This document shows, piece after piece, positions 24,690 to 32,686 of a DNA stretch of 64,000 nt. Origin of the DNA: Massilia sp. Root351 (GTDB taxonomy: Bacteria; Pseudomonadota; Gammaproteobacteria; Burkholderiales; Burkholderiaceae_D); NCBI RefSeq assembly GCF_001425045.1, contig NZ_LMDJ01000001.1, positions 62,001 through 126,000 on the forward strand. Direction: 5' to 3'. Position numbers and translations under genes: made by a program. Under the pieces are notes generated by a model. That model had not been told where the DNA came from. It saw only the letters and a list, made by a program, of their open reading frames with translations, and did no database searches. Numbering within the stretch: position 1 is the stretch's first letter; each line of letters starts with the position of its first letter.

Positions 24690-24812
24690 TTAGTGCGCCT
24701 TGGCCAGGGTTTCCAGCTCTTCCAGCGAACGGTCCAGGACGGGTTGCAGGCAGATGCGGGCAGCGACTGCGGCGGCGGCGATGACAGTGGTGAACAGGGC
24801 GATCAGTTCCAT
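24690..24812 (-). CDS. 40-residue membrane-associated small protein
   Basis: The frame reads MELIALFTTVIAAAAVAARICLQ and continues to a charged helical tail ending in LETLAKAH, stop TAA. A hydrophobic N-terminal half and an amphipathic tail suggest a membrane microprotein. Its ATG is two bases past the TAA of the next small gene upstream, so the two are likely co-translated. It is below the usual gene-calling size. I do not recognise the family. Confidence 0.5.
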   Translation of the reverse strand: MELIALFTTVIAAAAVAARICLQPVLDRSLEELETLAKAH

Positions 24813-24814
24813 GA

Positions 24815-25045
24815 TTAACCCCGCGATGCCATGAAGTGCAGTTCGGTCATCAGGTTAGGCATGTTCGCGTCTGGACGGCTGGCCAGTTCGAACAGCGTAG
24901 CCTGTGGTTTGCTGCGCTGCACCGGTGCGGCGGCAGGCTTGTGGGCCAGCAGGGCAGCCATCAGACCGCGTGCTGCCCGGCCAACGTTGGCGAAATAGCT
25001 GGTTTCGTTGTAGCTGTTGAACGTCAGGTTGCTTGCGGTGGTCAT
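24815..25045 (-). CDS. 76-residue small protein
   Basis: The start at 25045 (MTTASNLTF) has GGAG six bases upstream. The protein contains a YFANVGRAARGLMAALLAH segment that may be an amphipathic helix, then an Ala/Pro-rich stretch. It is followed by the 40-residue gene. Upstream, CCACATC (25090-25096) and GATGTGG (25119-25125) form an inverted repeat that may be an operator shared with the divergent cyclase gene. Function unknown. Confidence 0.55.
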   Translation of the reverse strand: MTTASNLTFNSYNETSYFANVGRAARGLMAALLAHKPAAAPVQRSKPQATLFELASRPDANMPNLMTELHFMASRG

Positions 25046-25227
25046 GATGTGCTCCAATGCGTGTGATGTTGCAGTGCAGTATAGATGCTCCACATCCATA
25101 AATAAACTTTTCATTTGTGATGTGGCCTATAAAAAATTCAAATAACTCTGCCGAAGCTGCAGGCACGCAGAGGTAGCTCTGCTGTATCATTGATGGCCTA
25201 AAAGCAATTAAAAACAGGGGATTCGGG

Positions 25228-27102
25228 ATGTCTTTGCGTATCAAACTCATGCTCGCCTTGCTGCTGACCGGACTGGCGTCGGTGGCGGTGGTGGGCGGCC
25301 TGACTTATTCCAGTGTCAACACCAAGTTCGACACCATACGGAGCAAGCAGGCCGCCGAGCACTTCCATAAATTCATGACGGCTTATTTGACCGAGTATGG
25401 CGATTGGAAGACGGCGATTGCCACTGAGTCCTTTGACCGCTTCGTCCAGCGCACCGAGCGCGGCCAGGTGGCGCCGGACAGCGAGCGTCCGAGCGACCTG
25501 CTTGAACGCATGCCGCCCAATATCGACCGCCAGTCGCGCCAGGACGAGGCGCGGCCGCCACGCCCCGAAGGCGCCCCTCAGCCCGACGCGCGCCGTGGCC
25601 CACCCGATGGCCGCCGCCCCGAACTCGACGAGCGCCGTGGCCCGCCCGACGCGCGCCGCCCCGAGTTCGACGAGCGTCGTGGCCCACCCGATGGCCGCCG
25701 CCCCGAACTCGACGAGCGCCGTGGCCCACCCGATGGCCGCCGCCCCGAATTCGACGAGCGCCGTGGCCCGCCCGATGGCCGCCGCCCCGAATTAGACGAG
25801 CGCCGTGGCCCGTCCGACGGCCGCCGCCCCGAATTCGACGAGCGCCGTGGCCCGCCCGACGGCCGCCGCCCCGAGTTCGACGAGCGCCGTGGCCCGCCCG
25901 ATGGCCGCCGCCCCGAGTTCGAAGACCGCCGCGCGCCTCCGGCCGCCGCTCCGGCTAAGGAGGACCGCAGCGTGCAGGCCGACGAGCGCGGCACGCCGCA
26001 GGCGGCGCCCCGTATCTGGCGCGCCGCTTACCTGCAGCAGCCGCAGGCAACCGGCGCGACCGAGCCGTTCGCCGGCCAGCGCCAGGCTCCGTCCGACGAC
26101 CGTCCAGAGCGCGGCCGCCAGCGCCAGGCGCCACCATACCGCTTCGTGCTGACCGACCCGGACTACAAAGTCCTGCTCGGCGCCGGCCAGTACAGCCGCG
26201 ACAGCCAGTTGCCGGCCGATGCCCGCGCCAAGGCGCGCCCGATCGAAGTGAATGGCAAGGTGGCCGCTTACGTCTCTCCTGAAGGCGTGATCACGCCCAG
26301 CCGGCAGGAACTCGAATTCCTTGCCGCCATGCGTTCCTCCCTGGCCGCCGGCGCCGCCGGTGCTGCGCTGCTGGCGCTGGGCCTCGGCCTGGCGCTCAGC
26401 CGGGGCCTGAGCAGCCGCCTGAGCCACCTCACCAGCGCCGTGCGCGCCATGCACGGCGGCTCGCTGCGCCAGCAAGTGCCGGTGCAAGGCAAGGACGAAG
26501 TGGCCACCCTGGCCAGCGCCTTCAACGAAATGAGCGAACAGCTGGCGCGCAGCCACGAAGAACTGCAAGCGTCGCACCAGACCATCTTGCAGCAGGCCGA
26601 CCAGCTGCGTGAGCTCAGCATCCGCGACGCGCTCACCAACCTGTACAACCGCCGCCATTTCGACGAACAGGCCAGCACCTTGTACAACCAGGCGGTGCGC
26701 CACAAGCGCCCACTCAGCCTGGTCATCGGCGACATCGACTTCTTCAAGAAGATCAACGACAACTACTCGCACGCGACCGGCGACGCGGTGCTGCGCCAGG
26801 TGGGCGCCATCCTGCGCCAGCACGTGCGGCTGAGCGACCTGGTAGCGCGTTACGGCGGCGAGGAATTCGTGCTGGCACTACCGGAAACCGACCTGCCGCA
26901 AGCGGCTGCCCTGTGCGATAAGCTGCGCCAGATCATCGAGCAGCACCCGTGGCACGAGGTGGAGCCCGGCTTGAAGGTCACCATGAGCATGGGCGTGTTT
27001 GCCGACTACGCCGTGGGCACTGCCGAAGCCATGCTGCAAAAGGCCGACGCGCTGCTCTACCAGGCCAAGGAAGCGGGGCGCAACCGCGTCTGCCACGCAT
27101 AA
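25228..27102 (+). CDS. membrane diguanylate cyclase with periplasmic tandem-repeat region
   Basis: A 624-residue GGDEF protein that makes cyclic di-GMP. Order: membrane helix (9-27), short periplasmic part, Arg/Pro/Asp/Glu-rich repeats of 14 residues (about 121-240), variable linker, second membrane helix (near 366-388), HAMP, and C-terminal GGDEF domain. The active-site motif is GGEEF (543-547), and an RLSD inhibitory I-site lies five residues before it, so both activity and product inhibition are expected. The repeat-rich periplasmic part is unusual for this class. Confidence 0.92.
   Translation: MSLRIKLMLALLLTGLASVAVVGGLTYSSVNTKFDTIRSKQAAEHFHKFMTAYLTEYGDWKTAIATESFDRFVQRTERGQVAPDSERPSDLLERMPPNIDRQSRQDEARPPRPEGAPQPDARRGPPDGRRPELDERRGPPDARRPEFDERRGPPDGRRPELDERRGPPDGRRPEFDERRGPPDGRRPELDERRGPSDGRRPEFDERRGPPDGRRPEFDERRGPPDGRRPEFEDRRAPPAAAPAKEDRSVQADERGTPQAAPRIWRAAYLQQPQATGATEPFAGQRQAPSDDRPERGRQRQAPPYRFVLTDPDYKVLLGAGQYSRDSQLPADARAKARPIEVNGKVAAYVSPEGVITPSRQELEFLAAMRSSLAAGAAGAALLALGLGLALSRGLSSRLSHLTSAVRAMHGGSLRQQVPVQGKDEVATLASAFNEMSEQLARSHEELQASHQTILQQADQLRELSIRDALTNLYNRRHFDEQASTLYNQAVRHKRPLSLVIGDIDFFKKINDNYSHATGDAVLRQVGAILRQHVRLSDLVARYGGEEFVLALPETDLPQAAALCDKLRQIIEQHPWHEVEPGLKVTMSMGVFADYAVGTAEAMLQKADALLYQAKEAGRNRVCHA
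25588..25947 (+). repeat. 42-bp coding tandem repeat
   Basis: Seven good copies, one diverged copy and a leading partial copy of a 42-base unit encode RRPE(F/L)DERRGPPDG. Units alternate between F and L variants at the fifth position, suggesting duplication of an 84-base pair of units followed by homogenisation. The repeat keeps frame and creates long open frames on the opposite strand. Confidence 0.95.
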
Positions 27103-27106
27103 GCTC

Positions 27107-27436
27107 CTAAACGGCTTCGGCGTCGGTTTCGATCTCGGTCAGACCATAATGGGCGCGCGCTGCGTTGCAGGCTGGCGTGCCCGCCTCGAATTCGTGGCAG
27201 GTGCTGGAACGCTGCGGATAGATGGAACAGCCGACCTGCCGGCCGACTTCGCCGTCCAGCGCCGAACAGCGCGACGGCCGGTGCTCGGTGCCGCGCATCG
27301 CCACCAGGTGCGGCGAGATCGGCACCACCATGCGCTGCGGCACGGTGCCGCCCGGATGCGCATCGGTTTCGCCCCAATAGAATGACACGCGGAATTTGGC
27401 GCAGCAGGCGCCACAGCTCTGACAGTGTGCGGACAT
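27107..27436 (-). CDS. YkgJ family cysteine cluster protein
   Basis: About 109 residues starting MSAHCQSCGACC, the CxxCxxCC motif of the YkgJ (UPF0153) family, with further cysteines at CSAL, GCSIYPQRSSTC and ACN. Such proteins are thought to bind a zinc ion or Fe-S cluster; function is not established. The start is chosen for the motif position, as its ribosome site is poor; an upstream in-frame start at 27496 would add a hydrophobic leader. It converges with the cyclase gene. Confidence 0.8.
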   Translation of the reverse strand: MSAHCQSCGACCAKFRVSFYWGETDAHPGGTVPQRMVVPISPHLVAMRGTEHRPSRCSALDGEVGRQVGCSIYPQRSSTCHEFEAGTPACNAARAHYGLTEIETDAEAV

Positions 27437-27529
27437 CTTCCATAACAATGAAACAATGTTGACTGCTATGATAGTCAGGACACCGCACGCAATCAAGCGT
27501 GCGCGCGGCTACCGGAAACGGAGACATCC

Positions 27530-28498
27530 ATGTCCTCAGCAGCATTGAACGCGGCCGACACCGCCGCCCTGATTCCTTTTCCCGCGCTGCTGGATGCGCT
27601 GCGCCTGGCCGTATGGCAGGCCGCGCAAGGCGTCATCGCCTGCCCGGCGCGGCAAGTGGCGCCGCTGGCCGGCGGCGGCGTGATCCTGTCCATGGTCGCC
27701 ACCGCGCCCGACATCGCGGTCCACAAGCTGATTACCGTGGTGCCGGACAACAGCGTGCGCGGCCTGCCCACCATCGCGGGCCAGGTCAGCGTGCTGGACG
27801 CGACTACCGGCGCCGTCGTCCTCACGCTGGACGGCGCCACCGTCACGGGCCGCCGCACCGCCGCGCTGTCCATGCTCGGCATCGCCACGCTGCTGGGCCG
27901 CGCGCCGCGCCATGTGCTGCTGGTCGGCACCGGCACCCAGACGCTGAACCATGCGAAGGCGCTGGCCGTCATCTACCCGCACGCCGCCGTCAGCATCGGC
28001 GGCCGCACCGGCGCCTCCGCCGAACGTTTCATCTCCGAGCACCTGCACGCGGCGCATGCTGGCGCCCATGGTGCAGACTCGCATGAACCGGGCGCCTTCG
28101 CGCGCCCGCCCGCAGCCGCCGACATCGCCGCCATGGCCGACGACATCGACGTCGTCATCACCGGCACCACCAGCAAGCAGCCGGTCTACCTGCACCCCGC
28201 GCGCGCCGGGCGCCTCATCATCGCCGTCGGCGCCTTCAAACCCGACGCCGCCGAAATCGCCCCCGCCACGGTGTCAGGCAGCCGCATCTACGTCGACGAC
28301 CCCGAAGGCGCCCGCCACGAAGCCGGCGACCTGCTGCAAGCCGGCACCGACTGGTCGCAAGTGCAAGGCATCGCCCAAGCCCTGGGCGCCGCCCCGATGG
28401 CCGACGCCGAGCCCGTGCTCTTCAAAACCGTCGGCTGCGCCGCCTGGGACCTCGCCGCCGCCCGCGTGGCGCTAAGCACTAGGCACGACCAGGGCTGA
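27530..28498 (+). CDS. ornithine cyclodeaminase family protein, likely delta1-pyrroline-2-carboxylate reductase
   Basis: A 322-residue Rossmann enzyme of the ornithine cyclodeaminase/mu-crystallin family. The cofactor motif GTGTQT is near residue 135. The N-terminal half matches bifunctional delta1-pyrroline-2-carboxylate/piperideine-2-carboxylate reductases, which act in hydroxyproline and D-lysine catabolism, but no other genes of that pathway are nearby. The 3' end overlaps the convergent toxin-antitoxin relic by 20 bases. Confidence 0.82.
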   Translation: MSSAALNAADTAALIPFPALLDALRLAVWQAAQGVIACPARQVAPLAGGGVILSMVATAPDIAVHKLITVVPDNSVRGLPTIAGQVSVLDATTGAVVLTLDGATVTGRRTAALSMLGIATLLGRAPRHVLLVGTGTQTLNHAKALAVIYPHAAVSIGGRTGASAERFISEHLHAAHAGAHGADSHEPGAFARPPAAADIAAMADDIDVVITGTTSKQPVYLHPARAGRLIIAVGAFKPDAAEIAPATVSGSRIYVDDPEGARHEAGDLLQAGTDWSQVQGIAQALGAAPMADAEPVLFKTVGCAAWDLAAARVALSTRHDQG

Positions 28499-28775
28499 AC
28501 GATAAGCCAAGTGCCTTCGCGACCTTCATGATGGTCGCGAATTCAGGGTTGCCCTCTGCCGACAATGCCTTGTAGAGGCTTTCGCGGGCAAGCCCGGTAT
28601 CCTTGGCCAGCTGCGTCAATTCTGAGCTCGCTGATGCCATCGCGCAGATATTTGTGTCGCCAAAATTTCCCGCCCGCAAACGCTCCAGTCTCGCGTTGAT
28701 GCGCAAGACTGCCTGACGATTCTTGAGTGCCGTTTGCCAGCGTTTGAACCTTTCGCTTTGCAGAATCTGAAGCAT
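28479..28775 (-). pseudogene. degraded HigB-HigA toxin-antitoxin relic (toxin N terminus fused to antitoxin C terminus)
   Basis: A 98-codon frame. Residues 1-41 match the N-terminal part of a HigB-type toxin of the phage-derived RelE/ParE class (SERFKRWQTALKNRQAVLRI, then GNFGDT). The last 50 residues match the C-terminal HTH of its antitoxin (AKDTGLARESLYKALS, GNPEFATIMKVAKALGL). The neighbouring frame contains KYLRDGISELRIDAAGQGYR, a toxin core, so a frameshift and an internal deletion are visible. The toxin cannot be functional. Antitoxin-like DNA binding may remain. Confidence 0.75.
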
Positions 28776-28781
28776 AAATAA

Positions 28782-28801
28782 CTGTAGTCCATGGGCTACA
28801 G
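28782..28801. promoter_or_regulatory. 20-bp operator-like palindrome upstream of the toxin-antitoxin relic
   Basis: CTGTAGTCCATGGGCTACAG is a palindrome at 18 of 20 positions, six bases before the relic's start codon, where HigA-type antitoxins bind for autoregulation. The gap 28802-28967 holds no further gene. Confidence 0.55.
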
Positions 28802-28967
28802 CGATGCAAATCGTCCTATCAAACGATAGTCAAGGGAACGCGGTATTGGTGTCGCCACAGTTGGCGATCCGTGGCAGTGTTACTGGCCTGTGTGCGGTTT
28901 GTCCCGAGATTCAATTTGAGGGACGGGAATTTTGCTTTTCGGGAGCATCGGATATGCATAGTTGAAT

Positions 28968-29474
28968 CTAAGGCTGCACCTTGTGGTCTTCGGCCTGGGC
29001 TTGTTCCATGGCGGCGGGTTCGAGTTCTTCCGCCGAGCGGTTGAGGTGGACGAAGATGCCCCAGGAGGCCAGCAGCACGCCGACGCTGGCGACCAGCGCT
29101 GCGACGTAAACCAAGTCTTCGGCGTCCTCGTGGACGGCGCGGAAGGTGGCAACCAGGCCTTCGATGGCCAGCGCCACCACCACCACCACGAAAAAGCGCG
29201 ACAGGAAGCGCCGCACCCGCGTAGGCGCGCTGATGTCGGCGTCGCGCACCACTTCTTCCTCGATGATGGTTTCGGCGATTTGCAGCGCCACCACGGCGGC
29301 CGCCAGGATGCCGATCGCTTCGATCACTTCCTGCGCCGCAGCCAGGCCGAGTTCACCGCCGGCCGCATACCAGCCCATGCGCGCGGCAATGGCGACCAGC
29401 AGCAGCGCGCCGCCGCCGAACAGCAGCGCGATCAGGGCATGCAGGCCGCTGCAAACGAGCATCAGCTGTTTCAT
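28968..29474 (-). CDS. membrane protein of unknown function
   Basis: A 168-residue protein with four predicted helices: LHALIALLFGGGALLLVAIA near 10-30, AIGILAAAVVALQIAETII near 50-72, FFVVVVVALAIEGLVA near 93-110 and VAALVASVGVLLASWGIFV near 122-142, with a charged C terminus. GGAAG lies seven bases before the ATG. I do not recognise a family. A 66-base gap separates it from the DMT exporter gene upstream, so separate transcription is possible. Confidence 0.75.
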   Translation of the reverse strand: MKQLMLVCSGLHALIALLFGGGALLLVAIAARMGWYAAGGELGLAAAQEVIEAIGILAAAVVALQIAETIIEEEVVRDADISAPTRVRRFLSRFFVVVVVALAIEGLVATFRAVHEDAEDLVYVAALVASVGVLLASWGIFVHLNRSAEELEPAAMEQAQAEDHKVQP

Positions 29475-29557
29475 CGTGGTGCTTCCGGTTGGTTGGGGGT
29501 GCTTGTATTGTAGAGCTGACTGGCCGCGCCTTATGTGCGCTACACATCATATGCCGC

Positions 29558-30499
29558 CTATGGCCGTGGGCGCGCGCGGTCCAGGAAACGGCCGCCCCAC
29601 AGCACGCAGGCGAGGGCGGCGACGATCAGGGCGATGCCCGCCCACTGCAGGGCGTTGATGGTGTCGCCCAGCACCAGCATGCCGGCCGCGATGCCCACCA
29701 CGGGCACGCCCAGGCTGAACGGCGCCACCCGGTTCACGGGGTGGCGCTTGAGCAGGCCGGTCCACATGGCGTAGCCGAGGATGGTGGCCATCCAGCCCAG
29801 GTAGGCCAGCGAGGCCCAGGTGCTGGGCGGCGCGCCGGTCCAGCGCCAGCGCGTGGCCGGGTCGTCGAACAGCAGCGACAGGCCGATGAAGGGCAGGATG
29901 GGCGCCAGGCTGCTCCATACCATGAAGGCCAGCACGTCGAACTGCGGTGTGCTGCGCTGCGCGCGCCGCACCACAATATTGGACGCCGCCCACATCGCGG
30001 CCGCGCATAGGCACAGGAGGAAGCCGGCCAGGGTGGTCCCGCCCGCCGCTGCGCCTGCGGCCGCATTGGCCCCGCCCACGTAGTTCAGGCCGAAGCATCC
30101 AAGCCCGCAGGCGGCCAGCGCCAGGCCGGCCAGCAGCGCGCGGCTGGGGCGCTCGCTCAGCAGGGCGTAGCTGAAGATGGCGGTGAAGAAGACCTGCGTC
30201 TGCAGGATCACGGAGGCCAGCGCGGCGCTCATGCCGGCCCGCAGCGAGAGAAACAGCAATCCGAACTGCCCCACGCCCTGGCACAGCCCGTACAGCAGCA
30301 CGATGCGCCACGACAGCTTGGGCGGGCGGATGAAGAACACCAGCGGCAGGATGGCGAACAGGAAGCGCCCGGCGCCGAGCTGGAATGGCGTGAAGTCGCG
30401 CAGGCCGAACTTCATGGCCACGAAGTTGGTGCCCCAGATGAGGACCACGCACAGCGCCGCTATCAGGTCGCGTCCGCTCAAGGGGGCGTGGTCGGTCAT
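29558..30499 (-). CDS. DMT superfamily transporter (EamA domain)
   Basis: A 313-residue inner-membrane protein with ten hydrophobic segments in two EamA repeats (for example FVAMKFGLRDFTPFQLGAGR in the first). EamA proteins export amino acids or other metabolites; this one is closest in pattern to the RhaT/YdcZ-like O-acetylserine/cysteine-type exporters (EamA of E. coli). It follows the FUSC gene by 15 bases on the same strand and may be in the same operon. Confidence 0.88.
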   Translation of the reverse strand: MTDHAPLSGRDLIAALCVVLIWGTNFVAMKFGLRDFTPFQLGAGRFLFAILPLVFFIRPPKLSWRIVLLYGLCQGVGQFGLLFLSLRAGMSAALASVILQTQVFFTAIFSYALLSERPSRALLAGLALAACGLGCFGLNYVGGANAAAGAAAGGTTLAGFLLCLCAAAMWAASNIVVRRAQRSTPQFDVLAFMVWSSLAPILPFIGLSLLFDDPATRWRWTGAPPSTWASLAYLGWMATILGYAMWTGLLKRHPVNRVAPFSLGVPVVGIAAGMLVLGDTINALQWAGIALIVAALACVLWGGRFLDRARPRP

Positions 30500-30513
30500 G
30501 CTGTCTCCTGTGG

Positions 30514-32679
30514 CTAGTTGGGGGAGACGTTGTGGACGATCGCCTCGCTGTGAACCACGATTTTATCCGCATCCGCCTGAAGCAGCCGGATGCGCCTCTG
30601 AACCACCGGCCAGCCCGGCCAGGCCACCGCCGCTTCCGCGTGGGGGGGCTCGGTCGGAACCGGCTGCGCCGGCAGCGGCGCAATCGGCTGGCCGTGCTGC
30701 GCCAGCGCGCGCGACAGGGTCAGGTACACCTGGGCGTGGCTGTGCGCCAGCATGGCGTTGACCGCGTCCGCCGGAATATCCTTCACGTGCCGCCGCAGGA
30801 TGGCGCGCAGCGCCGCCACGTGCGCCACCAGCAGGTAGTTCTGCACGATGAACAGGTTGATGTCCTCGGCCGCGCGCTGCTTGCTGGCCGGCTCGTCGAG
30901 CATGCGCACCAGCGCCGCGCTCAGGCCCGCCAGGCTGTCCATCAGCCGCTTGCGCTCTATGCGGTAGGGGAAGTCGTTGCGGCTTTTTCCCTGCAGCAGT
31001 TCGAACGAAGCCTGCATATAGCGCAGGTTCACGTCCAGCACCTGCCGTATCAGGCGCGGCAAGGTCTGGTATTCCCAGTTGGCCAGCACGAAGCTGAATA
31101 CGGTGGCCACCGCCGCGCCGATGAAGGTGTCCACCAGGCGCTCGGTGATCAGGCTGGTGTTCCCAGGTGCGATCAGGTGCATCTGCAGCAGGATCATGAT
31201 GGATACCGCAATCGCCGCGTAGCGGTAGCGCAGGTAGATGAAGGTGGGCGTGGCCACCGTCGCCAGGATCAGGATGCCGACGATGGCCGGTGTGTAGTCG
31301 ACGAACTTCAGTATCAGCGCCGTGATCACGCAGCCGATGATGGTGCCGGCGATGCGGTCGCTGCGGCGCTGCTTGGTCATGCTGAAGCTGGGCTTCAGGA
31401 TGATCACGATGGTGAGCACGATCCAGTAGCTGTGCGCCGCGTACGGCAGCATGTGGCCCACCGCCAGTCCGGCCGCAATCGCCATCGCCACCCGCAGCGA
31501 GAAGCGGAAGATAGGCGAGTCCATGCGGAAGTGCGACAGCATCAGCTGCAGTTCGTACTTCTGCTGCGACAGGAAGGGCTGCATGTCGGCGTCCACCCAG
31601 AACGGTGTGCCTTCGTACTCCTTCTGGCTGGCCACGTGCAGCTCGCCTATCATGCGGATGATGGCGCGGATCTTGTTGCGCTGGGCGCGCAGCACAGCCA
31701 GCGCCTCGCCTGCGGGCTTGCCCGCGTCGGCGTCCGCCTGCAGCTGCGCGATGGCCGCTTCCAGCGCCTCCATCTCGGGCGCGTAGCTGATGGCCGCGTG
31801 CGAGGGCCGCTTGCGCGTCACCGCGTAGCCGACCGACTCGATATCGCGCGCGGCCTTGTAGGCCAGGTCGTGCAGTGTCCTGAGCACCGGCGCGTCGGCC
31901 AGGTGGGTGCGCAGCAGCGCGTAGTCGGTGTGGGTGGACAGGATCTGCTCGTACAGGTCCAGCATGCAGACGTGGACCTGCACCACGATGGCGTCCTTGC
32001 GGTTCTGGTGGCTGCGCAGGATCAGGTCGCGAGAAGCCTGCTGGCGGTCGGCCAGCAGCGCCTGATGCCGCACCAGCTTGTTAAACTGCTCGGTGAGGTT
32101 GTAGCGCGTGTCGTAGAAGTCGGCCTTGATGTCGATGTAGGCGGCCAGCTCGAACAGCGCCTCGGCCAGCACCTGCTGCTTGATGCGGTGGCGCAGCAGC
32201 CATGCCAGCGCCATCGCATAGGCCAGATAGGCCACGCTGCCCAGCAGGAACAGGCCGGCGTGGATAAAGGACTCGCGCACCGTCATCACATGTTCCATCG
32301 ACATGGTCATGATGAACAGCGTGGCGAGCTGCAAAGGCATGGACTTCTTCCCGTACACCACCATCATGCTGGCGAAGAAGCTCACCAGCACCAGCATGGT
32401 CATCAGCAGCCAGGGCACGGGGCCGCACAGGCTGATGAGCAGCGTGACGGTCGTGCACAGCAGCACCGACGCCAGCATCTCGTTGAGCTTGTGCTTCAGG
32501 GGGCTGGGCATGTCCATCAGCGCCGTGCACAGCGCGCCGATGCACACCGTCATGGCGACGGCCATGCCGGTAAACTGCAGCGCGATGATGGTGACGCCGA
32601 CCAGGCCTGCCGCGAAGCGCAGGCCCAGGTGGAAGTAGTGGCTGTAGAAGAAGGTCCGCAGGTTGAGTGCGTAGTGCAT
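30514..32679 (-). CDS. FUSC family inner-membrane transporter (YccS/YhfK type)
   Basis: A 721-residue protein with two membrane blocks (about residues 15-175 and 385-520), each followed by a cytoplasmic helical domain, the architecture of YccS/YhfK and aromatic-acid-exporter related FUSC proteins. Such proteins are thought to export aromatic or phenolic acids. The start at 32679 is chosen because the family N terminus MHYALNLRTFF begins there with AGAG upstream. It starts eight bases after the M14 peptidase stop, implying one operon. Confidence 0.88.
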   Translation of the reverse strand: MHYALNLRTFFYSHYFHLGLRFAAGLVGVTIIALQFTGMAVAMTVCIGALCTALMDMPSPLKHKLNEMLASVLLCTTVTLLISLCGPVPWLLMTMLVLVSFFASMMVVYGKKSMPLQLATLFIMTMSMEHVMTVRESFIHAGLFLLGSVAYLAYAMALAWLLRHRIKQQVLAEALFELAAYIDIKADFYDTRYNLTEQFNKLVRHQALLADRQQASRDLILRSHQNRKDAIVVQVHVCMLDLYEQILSTHTDYALLRTHLADAPVLRTLHDLAYKAARDIESVGYAVTRKRPSHAAISYAPEMEALEAAIAQLQADADAGKPAGEALAVLRAQRNKIRAIIRMIGELHVASQKEYEGTPFWVDADMQPFLSQQKYELQLMLSHFRMDSPIFRFSLRVAMAIAAGLAVGHMLPYAAHSYWIVLTIVIILKPSFSMTKQRRSDRIAGTIIGCVITALILKFVDYTPAIVGILILATVATPTFIYLRYRYAAIAVSIMILLQMHLIAPGNTSLITERLVDTFIGAAVATVFSFVLANWEYQTLPRLIRQVLDVNLRYMQASFELLQGKSRNDFPYRIERKRLMDSLAGLSAALVRMLDEPASKQRAAEDINLFIVQNYLLVAHVAALRAILRRHVKDIPADAVNAMLAHSHAQVYLTLSRALAQHGQPIAPLPAQPVPTEPPHAEAAVAWPGWPVVQRRIRLLQADADKIVVHSEAIVHNVSPN

Positions 32680-32686
32680 CGATCTC

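Noticed and set aside
25090..25125. Inverted repeat CCACATC/GATGTGG as a firm operator
   Set aside because: The arms are only seven bases with a 22-base gap; kept only as a possibility in the neighbouring gene entry.
25588..25947. Possible CRISPR array
   Set aside because: Repeat units are directly adjacent, in frame and without unique spacers; it is a coding tandem repeat.
25578..26823. Repetitive long frames opposite the diguanylate cyclase repeats
   Set aside because: They result from the 42-base repeat being stop-free on both strands; the sense frame has clear GGDEF, HAMP and membrane motifs.
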